DNA of 64,000 bases from Trichomonas vaginalis G3 (lineage: Eukaryota > Parabasalia > Trichomonadida > Trichomonadidae), in the NCBI RefSeq assembly GCF_026262505.1, contig NC_067206.1, positions 21,529,896 to 21,593,895 of the forward strand. The letters are read 5' to 3'. The notes under the pieces are model-generated. The model searched no databases. It was given only the letters and a program-made list of their open reading frames with translations, and was not told where the DNA came from. A program made the position numbers and the translations under genes. This document shows positions 1 through 9,663 of this stretch, piece by piece (positions within the stretch are counted from its first letter, which is position 1; the number at the start of each line of letters is the position of its first letter).

Positions 1-1961
1 ATTTCTTCTATGCAGTTTCGAACAGAATGATTAAATGCTATTCCTGCAATGATTATGATATCGATATCATGACTTCTATGGATGATTCAAAGCGTTCTTT
101 AGTAGTTATGGCTGATTCAAGAGTTCGCAAGAATGCATCAGAACCAATCAATACATACTCATTCATTCGTGGAAGTTACGATTCAACATTAACTAGAACA
201 GTGAATGATATATTAAATGATTTGAATATTAAGGTAAGAGTTGAACAGAAGAATGAAGAAATAAAGAGTATAATGAATGAAAACAAAGATGTAAACATTG
301 ACGATAAACTTGCCCAGAGCATAGTTGATGGCATCAGTGATTTTGAAGTACATAATGACGGTGGAAACATGAATTTAGAAAAAGAAGTTACATTATTCAC
401 ACTGTTTCAAGCAATTAATTCGTTACCTAATCATTTAATTAATGAAGCATACGATAACGTTTATAACTTCTGCAGCTTAACTGAAAATGCAAAAAGTAAT
501 TTTGAAAAAGCACGTAGTAGATATGCACATTTAATGACTTCTCCATTTGTTTTAGTGAAGATTCTAAAACTTTATCAAAAGGAATATTATGATGAATATG
601 TTTTACCTTTATTACGTAAGCCAAAAATAACATTTGATATAAAACTTGATGACTCGTTTTTGATAACAGATATTAGACGCAAGGCTGAAAATCATCAGTA
701 TAAAAACAGTTCTGAAGTAATTGAGGATTTATCACGTGTAATCCGTTTTGTAGATTATGGAAACAAATACTTCATTCAAAAAGATTACAACATACACGAC
801 AAAATGAATCAAATATCATTCGTTCTTCAATCAAACATGAAAGAGTCACTCAAAATGATTAAATTATTTAAAGAAGAAAGTAAAACAATAACAGCATGGG
901 ATGTACTATTAAATCAATTGTCTTCATTAACCGTTAAGGGTGTTTGCTTTAAATCTGATTCTCCAGATGTTTTCTCAACGTTTCAGGGTTATAAATACAA
1001 CGTTCTCGAAAAACCAGATTACTCAAAAATTGAGATGTTTATGAATTTCATTAAAGAAGCCATTTGTGATAATAACGATGAAGTGTATAAATATCTACTC
1101 GGCTGGATTGCATCAATGATTCAACATCCTGGAATCAAGAATGAAACAGCAATTATTTTGAAAGGACTTCAGGGAACAGGTAAAAACAGATTTACAGACA
1201 TTATTTCTGAACTTCTCGCTGGTTATTCATGTAAAAACATTACCGAAATAGGTGAGCTAACGGGTAATTTCAACTCAGTAGTTGAGAATAAAATGTTTCT
1301 TGTACTTAATGAACTCAAGAATGTAGGTGAAGACAGACTCGCAAACTTCAACGCTTTGAAATCAATTATAACGGATAATGAGATAAGAATTAATGAAAAG
1401 AATCAACCCAGAAGAACTGCTCAGAACGTTGCAAACTTCATTTTCGTAACTAATAACGTTTACCCTGTCAAAATTGAAGTTGGAGACAGAAGATACGTAG
1501 TTTTAAGAGTTAATGGTAAATTCAAGGGTCAATTTGATTACTTCAAGAATTTGATGAATTCATGCACAAAGGAATTTTATGATAATTTACTGACGTATTT
1601 TATGCAATATGACCTTTCATCATTTAACGTACGAATCATACCGACGACTGAAGCCAAACAAGATTTAATTGAATTATCAACAAATCCTTTAGATGTATGG
1701 ATAAATACACATTATGATGAATTGAGTGCAGGTATGACGTGTGAAAATGCTCTATTCTGCAAACCATCAGACATGAAAGACAAAAACTTTCAAATGAGCA
1801 TTAAAGATAAATGTGATAAGAAACAGAGAAGAATAGATGGTAAACAAACATGGTGTTATGTTTTGAAAGAAGAAATGAAAGGATTATATAAACAGGTTGA
1901 ACCAAACGATAATGAGGATTCATTTACTGACGATGAAATACTTGTAAATGAAGCTTTATAA
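1..1961 (+). CDS. PrimPol / D5-like SF3 helicase, N-terminus cut by window edge (Polinton A)
   Basis: Replication protein of the element: archaeo-eukaryotic primase-polymerase fused to a D5-type superfamily-3 helicase. The frame is open at the left edge and continues the protein seen whole at 40620-42932, so only about the first 120 residues, with the primase catalytic motifs, are off-window. Visible here are Walker A (GLQGTGKNRF), Walker B (FLVLNELKN) and the SF3 sensor stretch NFIFVTNN. It is expected to prime and unwind DNA during element replication. The gene points toward the small genes and the integrase, the reverse of its orientation relative to those genes in element D. Iteron repeats follow its stop codon. 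Confidence 0.85.
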   Translation, partial: FFYAVSNRMIKCYSCNDYDIDIMTSMDDSKRSLVVMADSRVRKNASEPINTYSFIRGSYDSTLTRTVNDILNDLNIKVRVEQKNEEIKSIMNENKDVNIDDKLAQSIVDGISDFEVHNDGGNMNLEKEVTLFTLFQAINSLPNHLINEAYDNVYNFCSLTENAKSNFEKARSRYAHLMTSPFVLVKILKLYQKEYYDEYVLPLLRKPKITFDIKLDDSFLITDIRRKAENHQYKNSSEVIEDLSRVIRFVDYGNKYFIQKDYNIHDKMNQISFVLQSNMKESLKMIKLFKEESKTITAWDVLLNQLSSLTVKGVCFKSDSPDVFSTFQGYKYNVLEKPDYSKIEMFMNFIKEAICDNNDEVYKYLLGWIASMIQHPGIKNETAIILKGLQGTGKNRFTDIISELLAGYSCKNITEIGELTGNFNSVVENKMFLVLNELKNVGEDRLANFNALKSIITDNEIRINEKNQPRRTAQNVANFIFVTNNVYPVKIEVGDRRYVVLRVNGKFKGQFDYFKNLMNSCTKEFYDNLLTYFMQYDLSSFNVRIIPTTEAKQDLIELSTNPLDVWINTHYDELSAGMTCENALFCKPSDMKDKNFQMSIKDKCDKKQRRIDGKQTWCYVLKEEMKGLYKQVEPNDNEDSFTDDEILVNEAL

Positions 1962-1984
1962 AGTATGATTTGAATTTATTTTTG

Positions 1985-2225
1985 CATTAATCCTGCTGTG
2001 TTGTCAAAATGTCATGTTGTCTCATTTTTTCAGAGAAGTTAATTAACCGAGTGACACATGGTGACGTAGTGACACCTTCAGTTATTCAAAAATGCTTCAT
2101 AAGTGCCTTCCTCCTTAATCCTGCTGTGTTGTCAAAATGTCATGTTGTCTCATTTTTTCAGAGAAGTTAATTAACCGAGTGACACATGGTGACGTAGTGA
2201 CACCTTCAGTTCTTCAAAAATAATT
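1985..2225. repeat. two iteron repeat units downstream of PrimPol (Polinton A)
   Basis: Two copies of a unit of about 120 bp, both containing TGTCATGTTGTCTCATTTTT, a segment of the form GTGACACATGGTGACGTAG and CACCTTCAGTT. The same unit, with GTAGCAC in place of GTGACAC, flanks PrimPol in element D. The position next to the replication gene and the short internal iterations suggest a replication or recombination site. Function is inferred. Confidence 0.7.
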
Positions 2226-2291
2226 AATTATTGAATAATCTGAAACCATTAACGATAAAATAACTGATAACAAAATTTTATTTTTATATAA

Positions 2292-2474
2292 ATGGATACC
2301 CCACAAGCTCAAAATTTACCACGAATCATAACAAGGGAGGAAATGATAAAAATGATGCAAGAACGAATTAAAAACAACAAACCACGAAAACCGAGAAGAT
2401 GCGGTTATGCAGTAATGATGGAAAGAAGAACCCAGAAGGGTTCGGGAAGAGGAATAAAAATTAAATTTGAATAG
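2292..2474 (+). CDS. small basic protein, 60 aa (Polinton A)
   Basis: Basic 60-residue protein, unrecognised. It begins MDTPQAQNLPRIITREEM and ends in an Arg/Lys-rich tail. The ATG directly follows TTTTATTTTTATATAA, the T-rich leader common to genes of this element. A homologue of 54 aa with a different C-terminus lies at 38894-39058 in D, so the gene is a real family component. It converges on the coiled-coil gene, overlapping its 3' end by 14 bases. The basic composition would suit nucleic-acid binding, but there is no recognised domain. Confidence 0.6.
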   Translation: MDTPQAQNLPRIITREEMIKMMQERIKNNKPRKPRRCGYAVMMERRTQKGSGRGIKIKFE

Positions 2475-2757
2475 AGTTTAAAAATTCATCTTTATTAAAT
2501 TCATCTCTTCCAATCAATTTATTTATTCTATTAAATTCTTTTATTTTTGCTTCACTCAGTTTAAGGATTGAACGGTAAGTTTCTAATTTTTCGATTATTT
2601 CTTTCCTCTCTTTATCGTTTTCAGCCCCACCGCATTGCTGCTTCTTTTTGTAATAGCATATTTTTGATTTAATTCTGTTTAGTTTCTTTTTATATTCATT
2701 GTCTGGACTCTGAATCTTAATTGAATCGGGACTCTTGGCTGCTTTGTTGTCACTCAT
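2461..2757 (-). CDS. coiled-coil small protein, 98 aa (Polinton A)
   Basis: Lys/Glu-rich protein beginning MSDNKAAKSPD, with predicted helices and a conserved C-terminal block containing NRINKLIGRDEFNKDEF. Copies lie at 38634-38897 (D) and 62124-62444 (C), always directly downstream of the integrase on the same strand. The N-terminal SPDSIKIQ segment varies in copy number between copies: absent, once or twice. Function unknown. Conserved linkage to the integrase makes an accessory role in integration or replication possible, but that is inference. The mid-protein QCGG segment coincides with a degenerate GC-rich hairpin. Confidence 0.65.
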   Translation of the reverse strand: MSDNKAAKSPDSIKIQSPDNEYKKKLNRIKSKICYYKKKQQCGGAENDKERKEIIEKLETYRSILKLSEAKIKEFNRINKLIGRDEFNKDEFLNSIQI

Positions 2758-2777
2758 TTCTTACGAAATAAAAAAAA

Positions 2778-4279
2778 TTAAATATTATTTAAATATAATG
2801 GAGTAATAAAATAAATCGGAATTTCTATTAATTTATTGTCAACTTCAACTAATGCATTGCCGTTAATATATCTAACAAATTCAGCTATTGTGTCAAATCT
2901 TCGTCTTCTTTTTGTCATTGATTTATCAGTTTTTCCATAATCGAGATGAATCAAAACTTTATCCCCTTGTTTAAAATTCATGAGCCCCGAATTAATTTGT
3001 TCACGTTTAACATCATTCAACCTTTCCATTTGCTTTCTAATATATTCCCATTCTTTTGAAATATCATTTTTCATTTCCACTGGTTTCATGTTTATAGTTC
3101 TATGCCATGTATTATTGTAATAATATACTAACTGTTGTATGATGGAGTCATGATTTCCATCCCAGTATATCTGACCGTTAACCCCTAACGCATCTCTAAG
3201 AGTTCTCATTACCGCATCAACTATTTTATTATGAAACGTATATGGAGAGGATGAAAAGAAAAAATTAATTTGTGGAAAATAATGAGCCATAGCTGCCTGA
3301 AATCCTTTATCACCATCACCCCTGATAGTATCTACTCTTTCATGATCTAGTAAGTATTGTATAGCTCTTCTTGTTTCCTGTTCTGTTTTCCCTTTCACTG
3401 GAATGCAATATAAATATCTAGTGTTAATGTTAATGGCAAATAAATAAGTAACGTTTCCTTTTGAATATTCCAGATGATCGATTTCGTATGAATATGGATA
3501 TGGAGCAAATGAAGGGCGACTAAATTTTTCCTTTAACGGTTGAATTTTCGGGTCAATTGGTTTATTTAATATCTTGAAATCCTTTTTAAAATCTTTTTGC
3601 TTCTTTAATGTTTGAAATGGATATAATAAAGTGAATGATGAAGGATTAACTGAAGGAGGAGGTACTGTCGTTGGAGGTTTTGGTGTTGCAAGTGGTTTAA
3701 TTTTATCTGCTTTGATTTTGGATTTCATTCCCCCCTTCATTAATTCTGGATGTATTCTATTCATTTGTTTTAAATATGCTGTATATAAAGGTTTGATATA
3801 CTTTCCCGCTTCGAGTTTATGTTGAAGGATGAATTCCAAAAGTTGATCTTCATTTAAAAGTCGGGCTGAATATGGTTTAACTAATGAATCATAAATTAAA
3901 GCTTGTGCTTCATTTATGGTCTGAAGGACCTGGGTGTTTTGTTCCTTTGTTTTTTGCGGCTCATGATTATATAATTTATATAATTCATCAATATCTTCTT
4001 CTGTTAATACTTTATTTTTGAAATCTTTCAATTGTTTAAGTTGTGATTTAGTTTTTTCCTTTGTATATTCATTATTTTTAATTTTGTCTTTAATTTTAGA
4101 AATTATTTTATCATGATATTTCAAAATTTCATTTTTATAATACGGATAATAATAATCCACATCATCACCCGTTATATTTTTATTATATTTTTGGAGATAT
4201 GATTTTAATTCATAATAAGTAAGAAAATTTTGATTAAGTACTAAATCATAAATTAAATTTTTAAATCTGCGCTATTCAT
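2778..4279 (-). pseudogene. retroviral-type (rve) integrase (Polinton A)
   Basis: DDE-family recombinase that inserts the element into host DNA. One long frame covers almost all of it. A Lys-rich helical N-terminal part leads to the RNase-H-like core with EIDHLEY (first acidic residue), RGDGDKGF (second) and IVDAVMRTLRDAL, where the third acidic position is Asp in both copies seen. An SH3-like C-terminal part follows, with GDKVLIHLDYGK and TPLYLNN. No zinc HHCC domain is obvious. It lies between the polymerase and the coiled-coil gene on the same strand, the usual family-1 order. The copy looks nearly whole, with about one break. A second, more damaged copy is at 37124-38613. Confidence 0.8.
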
Positions 4280-4405
4280 TTATATAAAAATAAAATAAGT
4301 GTTTTAAGGGTGCCCGCCTCTTTGAATCATAGTATCAAAACCATTATTAACGGTTCCTTTTGTCTCTTCTGTGGCATTTTATTAAAAATAAAATTTTAAA
4401 TTATA

Positions 4406-4949
4406 TTAAATAAATGGCATACAACATCCATTTTCACAACATACAGCCTTAGTGTGTGCTCCTGTTAATGCAGTCTTACCGATTGTTAAGCGAGTCATTG
4501 ACCCGTTTTTAAGTTGTAAATTAATATTCTGACCATCAAATATCACTTTATCATTTATTATATCCAAATAATTTTTAGTGTTAATTGTTTATTTTGTCGT
4601 AAACTAACACCTTTCATTTTTTGTGCAATCTTTTTAAAATCACTTCCATCAATTGAACCGTTTAATGATGTATAACACTTAGGGCATAAAGCAACCATGT
4701 TATCACCTTGTTTCTCAATTGCTAAACCCAATAACTTCTTCTCATGTGCTTTTTCTTCAGTTTTATTCTTTAATTTAGGTTTAAATTTCTCATCAAAACA
4801 GAAGAAATCAAAAGGTGCGAATTTGAAAATGTTTTTATCATAAAATTGTTTATCGGTTACAATCGCCTGAAATGCTTGAGTGTTAGGAAGATTTGAGTCG
4901 CCAGCGATTGCCCAATAAGATGAATCAGTATCACCTTCAATGAAATGAA
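4406..4949 (-). pseudogene. DNA polymerase B, C-terminal part, separated by insertion of Polinton B
   Basis: C-terminal part of element A's protein-primed family-B polymerase. It holds the catalytic motif C (EGDTDSS) and a cysteine cluster (CPKCYTS) before the C-terminus CCENGCC. The rest of the gene lies at 21136-24063, and the two are separated by the complete element B. The split is bounded by a 5-bp duplication, ATGAA, which proves that B inserted here. Gene is dead. Confidence 0.9.
4945..4949. repeat. target-site duplication ATGAA, left of Polinton B
   Basis: ATGAA directly precedes the AGTTAGTATAC terminus of element B and is repeated at 21136-21140. The undisturbed target in the polymerase of D (around 36495) has one copy. 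Family-typical duplications are 5-6 bp. Confidence 0.9.
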
Positions 4950-5142
4950 AGTTAGTATACAAGTCTTGGGTATGGTGGCACTGCGTTCAACCTTACCCAA
5001 TACTTGTGAATTTGACACTTTACAAAACTGTTAACGTATATTTTACAACATGAACACAAAAACTAACTTAACCTTAAATATTTACAAAGCCGCCAACAAT
5101 TTCACCTCACTATCGTTCTCACTAACAACTTCACTAATGTTC

Positions 5143-5425
5143 TCATAAATTTTCCTCAATATCTTCATCATCAGTGTTAACCCTATTGTAGTCATACTTG
5201 AAGCCATAAACTTTCTCTAACTTCTTAACGTACAATTTACATAACTTACCTTCGTCATCATAAGTTTTTATAAAACTACCATGACAATCTTTATAAACAG
5301 TCAGTGTATAGTCAACTGGTCTCGGATGTATTTGAAAGAACATGTTATGCTCAGGAAGGAAGAATAAATGTTTAAATGTATGTTTGTTATATTTTGATTT
5401 GTATGAGTTGCTTTTGTTCTGTCAT
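5143..5425 (-). pseudogene. 94-aa-type small protein (Polinton B, left arm)
   Basis: Left-arm copy of the protein at 20658-20942. The C-terminal part (MFFQIHPRPVDY... to DDEDIEENL) reads well. The copy looks broken about once. First gene from the terminus, acidic C-terminus, no recognised family. Confidence 0.6.
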
Positions 5426-5584
5426 TTACATAAAATAAAATAAAAATAATTTAAAAAAAAAAACTTAAAAATAAATGATATCACCACCCTCACGCGTATG
5501 AAAACATAGCACAAAAATAAATTTAGGGGATGGGTATATCTAACCCGATTTTAACCTCATTTCTACCCTGTTGAATTCATTGCT

Positions 5585-5826
5585 TTATTCCTCACTGTCG
5601 TCTGCTTTCTCCAACTCTTCTAACTTCTTCTTAAGTTCAGCAATGTTGTCCTCATGAAGTTTAATCTTTCTCAAATTCCTTCTTTATCTAATGGTTGCTT
5701 TATCTTTCTAAACTGAACTCTACCATCCTTCATAGTATGAACGTAAAAACCTTCTGGAATAGTTCCTGATTTAATGTATTCTACCAAAAACTTTTGTTTC
5801 ATTGCTTCAGTGACTTTAGTCGTCAT
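5585..5826 (-). pseudogene. 80-aa coiled-coil protein (Polinton B, left arm)
   Basis: Left-arm copy of 20251-20493. It begins MTTKVTEAMKQKFLVEY and ends in a Lys/Glu coiled coil. Broken about once. The stop lies just beyond the shared acidic tail KADDSEE, which resembles the DDSEE end of the neighbouring capsid protein. Confidence 0.6.
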
Positions 5827-5876
5827 TTCAATAAAATAAAAATTTTAATATTAAATAAAAATATACGTTATTTTTT

Positions 5877-6335
5877 TCAGTAAGGAAACGCAGGAGTTTT
5901 ACGATTTATTTGTGGTGTAGGTTCTGGTTTAAATGTTGGAGTCGGTTTTGGAGTTGACTTTTGAACAGGAGTTTGTAATTCCATAGGTTCAGGAGTCATT
6001 GAAGGTGTTGTTTGTGAAGGCGTTGGTTTTGGCGATGGTGTCGGAGTTTGTTTAACTTCAGCTACTTCAGTATTATTTACAACATTTGCTTTATTTCTTT
6101 TCAACATCATTACTGCTCCTGCTGTAGCTAGCAAACCTAGTGGGAGACCATATTTTATATAAGGACTTGACCAAATGCTATTTTTGACAGGAGCTGGTGG
6201 AACACCTAACCTTGGTGAGACTGCTCTTTGCCATTGTGCAGCTCGTAAGAAATATTCAATAGGTGCTCCATAATCGTTTGGTAAAGTTTGTTTCATAGAC
6301 GGTGAAGGTTCACGAGAGCTTGATGAAGAACTCAT
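5877..6335 (-). CDS. membrane protein with Pro-rich tail, 152 aa (Polinton B, left arm)
   Basis: Small protein of unknown family. It has a polar N-terminus (MSSSSSSREPSPSMKQ), one hydrophobic helix around residues 66-85 (YGLPLGLLATAGAVMML) followed by basic KRNK, then a tail of repeated PTPSPKPTP-type units. This architecture fits a single-pass membrane or virion-associated protein. An identical copy is at 19743-20201. It lies directly downstream of the capsid gene on the same strand, separated by about 30 bases. A structural or entry role is inference from position only. Confidence 0.7.
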   Translation of the reverse strand: MSSSSSSREPSPSMKQTLPNDYGAPIEYFLRAAQWQRAVSPRLGVPPAPVKNSIWSSPYIKYGLPLGLLATAGAVMMLKRNKANVVNNTEVAEVKQTPTPSPKPTPSQTTPSMTPEPMELQTPVQKSTPKPTPTFKPEPTPQINRKTPAFPY

Positions 6336-6365
6336 TTATAAGCTTTAAAAATAAACGTTCATCCT

Positions 6366-7938
6366 TTATTCCTCACTGTCGTCAGTTGCTAAGTTATAGT
6401 CGTCAAGTCTTATTATTGGTATGCCTGACTGTCTTACTTGTATTGCAAAGCAACAATCCTCATAAATCCAATAAGTGGCTTTGGTAATTTTCAGTTGCTA
6501 GTTCAATAGGTCCTTTAACAGACAATTTGTATGTTATTGGAGCAGTAGATGTTTGACCTTGCTGGAAGCAAAAGTCCACTTCTGTTGGAAAACCACATAA
6601 GAAATGTGTGTTGTCATAGCTATCCCATTTATGTTCCACACTACCATCATCCACCAATGACCTCATAACATCTTCATTAAATCCAATCATATCATTGTTT
6701 GTATTGCAAGCGTTCGCAACCATTTCATAAAATACAGGTCCATATGATTTTTCAGGTTCTGCAGGCATATTTCCATAAGCTCCCATGGAAAGCTGAAGAT
6801 ATTTAAACTTAGGGTTCTCAAAATTAACATAATAGTTGTCTTTCTTTCTAAATAGTGCCCAAATACTTTTAACATTAATAGGCGTATAAGCTGCTGTAAA
6901 TGTTGCACTTGAACTATCTGTATTCTTTGAGAATGAACCGTCCATAGGAATCCAATCCATAACTTTAACAGGAAAAACATAAAGCCTCGTTTGTATAATG
7001 TTCTACAAGTTCTGTATAAATGTTAGGGTCTAAAGAGAATGACTTTGGATGAATGAAACATTCATTAAAATCCATCTTTGTTCGAAATAGTTGCTGGGTT
7101 ACAGTTGTAATAGTAACTGTTCACTAGCTTCTATTGCCTTCGTTATCATAGTGAATGGTTCATTCCATGGAACAAATTTATTTGTCGGTGGATTTGAATC
7201 TGAAGCAAATGCAACTTTAAGAGTTGGATTGAAAGCAATGATATCATTTACAGATATAGATGTGCATTGTAATGCGTCGCTACTGAACTTTACTTTAAGC
7301 TGAATGTTACCAGCAAATGCAGGAATAAATCTTATAGCTTCTAATGGTAAAAACTTTCTAACAGGAATTCTTAAACGAAGCTTAAAATCAAATGATTTTC
7401 CTGCTGTAATTGGACCACTAACAATTTGTCCTGTTCTGCATGTTCCCGAATGACTCCATACATCTTCATGTCGAGTCTTTGAGAAAACATCTACTTTCTT
7501 TATTTGTTCGGTAGTTTGTGAGTTTGAAGTTATATATGCTTCTTCTCTTGCGTTGTCTTGAGAATATACGATACGACCATTTGCAAGGATTTGATATCCA
7601 GCAACTGCATAGAAAGCGTCATCGAAACCAATCCAAAATCCTGGTGGGTTTGTTTTATTGGAACCTGAACCAATTTCTTTATCTACAATAAATTGACCTT
7701 CCATTTTATACGTAATGAATGTATTGTAAAGGTCCAACATATTTTCACCAGGAGGTGAGAGATTGAATGTTACCCATGTGTTATCTTTAGCAGTTCCAGG
7801 TTGTGATGGAATCTTTGCGTCAGAATATTTTCTATTAGTGTCACCAATTTGAACTGCATTGTCTATGATATCGAAATATGAGCGAATCTGATGAATATGC
7901 TCTGCTGGAGTAAATTCGTTTAACTGTTCGTTCTGCAT
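6366..7938 (-). pseudogene. major capsid protein, double-jelly-roll type (Polinton B, left arm)
   Basis: Left-arm copy of the family-2 major capsid protein. The first 279 residues are open and show beta-rich segments such as FKLRLRIPVRKFLPLEAIRF and GNIQLKVKFSSDAL, typical of Polinton capsid jelly rolls. The C-terminal half is recognisable to the tail LATDDSEE. Length of about 525 residues fits the family. It looks broken about twice. It shares its strand with the 142-aa and 152-aa genes, probably as a virion cluster. The assignment rests on length, composition and position, not on a profile search. Confidence 0.7.
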
Positions 7939-7964
7939 GTCTTTGATTCGGATAAAATATCTAT

Positions 7965-8393
7965 TTACTTCATTATTCTCACTCTTCTTCTTGGCATTCG
8001 TGGTGGAAGTTGTTTCTTGACATTTTCAATGAACTGTACATTCTCTTTTGTCTCAACTTCTTTCACTGGCGGGTCAGGATTCTTTGACTCGGTTTGTTTT
8101 TCAATGAAATTCACGAACTTTGCAATAAGCTCTTGGTTCGTTATTGAAAGTACATCTGGCTTCTTTTCTTCTGGTTCTATTGACTTTTCAGTTTGAATAG
8201 AAGGCTTAACATGGGCTTCGCCCTCGGTGCCATGCACCTTAATGTTGTCGCTTTCTGCATTCGCTAATGGAACCTTTCTTTTTCTTACATATATTTTACC
8301 ATCTTTACTCTGACTTACGTAATAGAAAGGATGTTGTATTCCTCTTGCGTCATTTAATATAATAGACTCTCGCTCTGATTTTGACAAGCTCAT
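7965..8393 (-). CDS. 142-aa Lys-rich protein (Polinton B, left arm)
   Basis: Protein beginning MSLSKSERESIILNDARG and ending in a basic RMPRRRVRIMK tail. Unrecognised. The segment HPFYYVSQSKDGKIYVRKRK resembles a short module in the 80-aa protein (FYIHTMKDGRVQFRKIK), so the two may be related. Residues about 52-60 (VHGTEGEAH) are encoded by an in-frame double-hairpin insertion at 8213-8238. The ORF is intact in both arms. It is divergently transcribed from the 86-aa gene across a 46-bp T-rich spacer. The basic tail suggests packaging of DNA or a capsid cement role, which is inference. Confidence 0.65.
   Translation of the reverse strand: MSLSKSERESIILNDARGIQHPFYYVSQSKDGKIYVRKRKVPLANAESDNIKVHGTEGEAHVKPSIQTEKSIEPEEKKPDVLSITNQELIAKFVNFIEKQTESKNPDPPVKEVETKENVQFIENVKKQLPPRMPRRRVRIMK
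8213..8238. repeat. double-hairpin insertion inside 142-aa gene (left arm)
   Basis: Two adjacent GC-rich hairpins: GGGC-TTC-GCCC and GGTGC-CAT-GCACC, two bases apart. They are in frame within the coding sequence. The mirror copy is at 17836-17861. Confidence 0.8.
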
Positions 8394-8439
8394 TTTACAT
8401 CGGTTAAAGTTTTAATTTTGTTTTTTTATCTGCAGTCAA
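8394..8439. promoter_or_regulatory. bidirectional promoter region, T-rich
   Basis: A 46-bp spacer between divergent start codons, containing TTTTAATTTTGTTTTTTTAT. Such T-rich tracts stand directly before most start codons in these elements. A promoter role is inferred from the recurrence. Confidence 0.4.
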
Positions 8440-8700
8440 ATGACTCAGACAAGCCCTACGGACAAGACCCAAGGGGTCATAGATTTTGAAGCATTGAAGA
8501 AAGAAATTCGTGAGCAAATTTTATCCGAACTGAAGGAACAAAAACAAGAACAAAAGCCAGAGAGACCAAAGAGAAAACTTAGTGAAAAACAACTTGCTGC
8601 ATTAGCTGCTGGAAGACAAAAGAACCCAAGACTACTGGCGAAAAAAGCTAGAGAAGAAGCTGAAGCAAAAGCTAAAGAAGCTGAAGCAAAGAAAGAGTAA
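8440..8700 (+). CDS. 86-aa charged helical protein (Polinton B, left arm)
   Basis: Starts MTQTSPTDKTQGVIDFEALK. It has a Glu/Lys/Gln-rich helical centre, then the motif KRKLSEKQLAALAAGRQKNPR and an Ala/Glu/Lys-rich C-terminal helix. The RKLSEKQLAALAAGR block resembles short basic DNA-binding helices of phage and virus small proteins. Function unknown. Intact here. The right-arm counterpart (17373-17634) is broken. Twenty-four bases separate it from the 285-aa gene on the same strand. Confidence 0.65.
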   Translation: MTQTSPTDKTQGVIDFEALKKEIREQILSELKEQKQEQKPERPKRKLSEKQLAALAAGRQKNPRLLAKKAREEAEAKAKEAEAKKE

Positions 8701-8724
8701 ATGGGTTATTTTTATCGGAACTAA

Positions 8725-9582
8725 ATGTATAGACAAATACCTTTATCTGTTGGGTTCAGTAGTGAAAACCCTGACGTCAAAATAAAGGGGAACAGAGTAA
8801 CGTTTAAGTTTCCAACAGACTGGATTGTGAACATAAATGAAGAGAAGTACATTGGCATAACATCTATGTATATAACACGTGCTTTCAGAAAGGTTGACTT
8901 TATACTTCAAGTCGAGATAGAAAATGACGAACAGTCTTTAAGCGCCCAAAACATTCACATATACAAATACTTTAAAGACGATACAACATTGTTGCAATGT
9001 ATGATTTCATTTAATGAAATGTTCGAGAAAAAGTTTAACATTGAAGTACAAACTTTACAGCCTTTACGTGAGTTTCTTGCACAACTGAAAGAAGAAGGTA
9101 GTCAGCCACAACTTCTAGACTTTCATTATGAATTTAATGAAAATGAAGATGGAACACATGACTGTCAGTTTGTTATATATTCACCATTCAATGAAGTCGC
9201 TAAAGAGAAAGAAAATCCATTACGTATAAGATTTCAAATCTCTGAACCAAGTGATGATTTCAAGAATGTTTTCAATTATGATGCAATGCTTCCGAGGAAA
9301 AATGAATTTTCAAAGATTGTAACACCTGGCATTTGGGATAGAAAGCAAGCTATATTATATTCAAACTTAAGTAAGGGAGTTGAAAATGAGTTCATTGGTC
9401 ATACAAGAACTTCACCACTTCCTAACCCTAAATACTATAAATTAACTGGCTTCAATCGTGAGTTTTGGATAGATATGTTCTCCACTCATGACCATAACTG
9501 CCCAGTGTTCTTACCTCCAGACCATAAGGACTGTCTCTACATTGAAGCACAACTCTTAAACTCTACCATCGCAGTATTGTAA
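8725..9582 (+). CDS. 285-aa putative minor virion protein (Polinton B, left arm)
   Basis: Begins MYRQIPLSVGFSSENPDVKI. It alternates beta-rich and charged segments (RVTFKFPTDWIVNI, CQFVIYSPFNEV, LRIRFQISEP) and has no catalytic motif. Size, beta content and linkage to the capsid gene make a penton or minor capsid protein possible, but no diagnostic signature is visible. Intact here. The counterpart at 16489-17347 is broken. It converges on the polymerase gene across about 80 bp containing a double hairpin. Confidence 0.6.
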   Translation: MYRQIPLSVGFSSENPDVKIKGNRVTFKFPTDWIVNINEEKYIGITSMYITRAFRKVDFILQVEIENDEQSLSAQNIHIYKYFKDDTTLLQCMISFNEMFEKKFNIEVQTLQPLREFLAQLKEEGSQPQLLDFHYEFNENEDGTHDCQFVIYSPFNEVAKEKENPLRIRFQISEPSDDFKNVFNYDAMLPRKNEFSKIVTPGIWDRKQAILYSNLSKGVENEFIGHTRTSPLPNPKYYKLTGFNREFWIDMFSTHDHNCPVFLPPDHKDCLYIEAQLLNSTIAVL

Positions 9583-9592
9583 ATGACCACAT

Positions 9593-9617
9593 GGGCTTCG
9601 CCCTTGCCGCTAGCGGC
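9593..9617. repeat. double-hairpin insertion between 285-aa gene and polymerase (left arm)
   Basis: GGGC-TTC-GCCC, two bases, then GCCGC-TA-GCGGC. It lies in the convergent intergenic spacer, where it could also act in 3'-end formation. Mirror copy at 16454-16478. Confidence 0.8.
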
Positions 9618-9663
9618 TTATTTTTATCATGAATGGTCTCACTGCTGACAAAAATAAATGACC

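Noticed and set aside
2778-4279. LTR retrotransposon, because of the retroviral-type integrase
   Set aside because: No reverse transcriptase, protease-gag order or LTRs. The integrase sits beside a family-B polymerase and capsid genes, as in Polintons.
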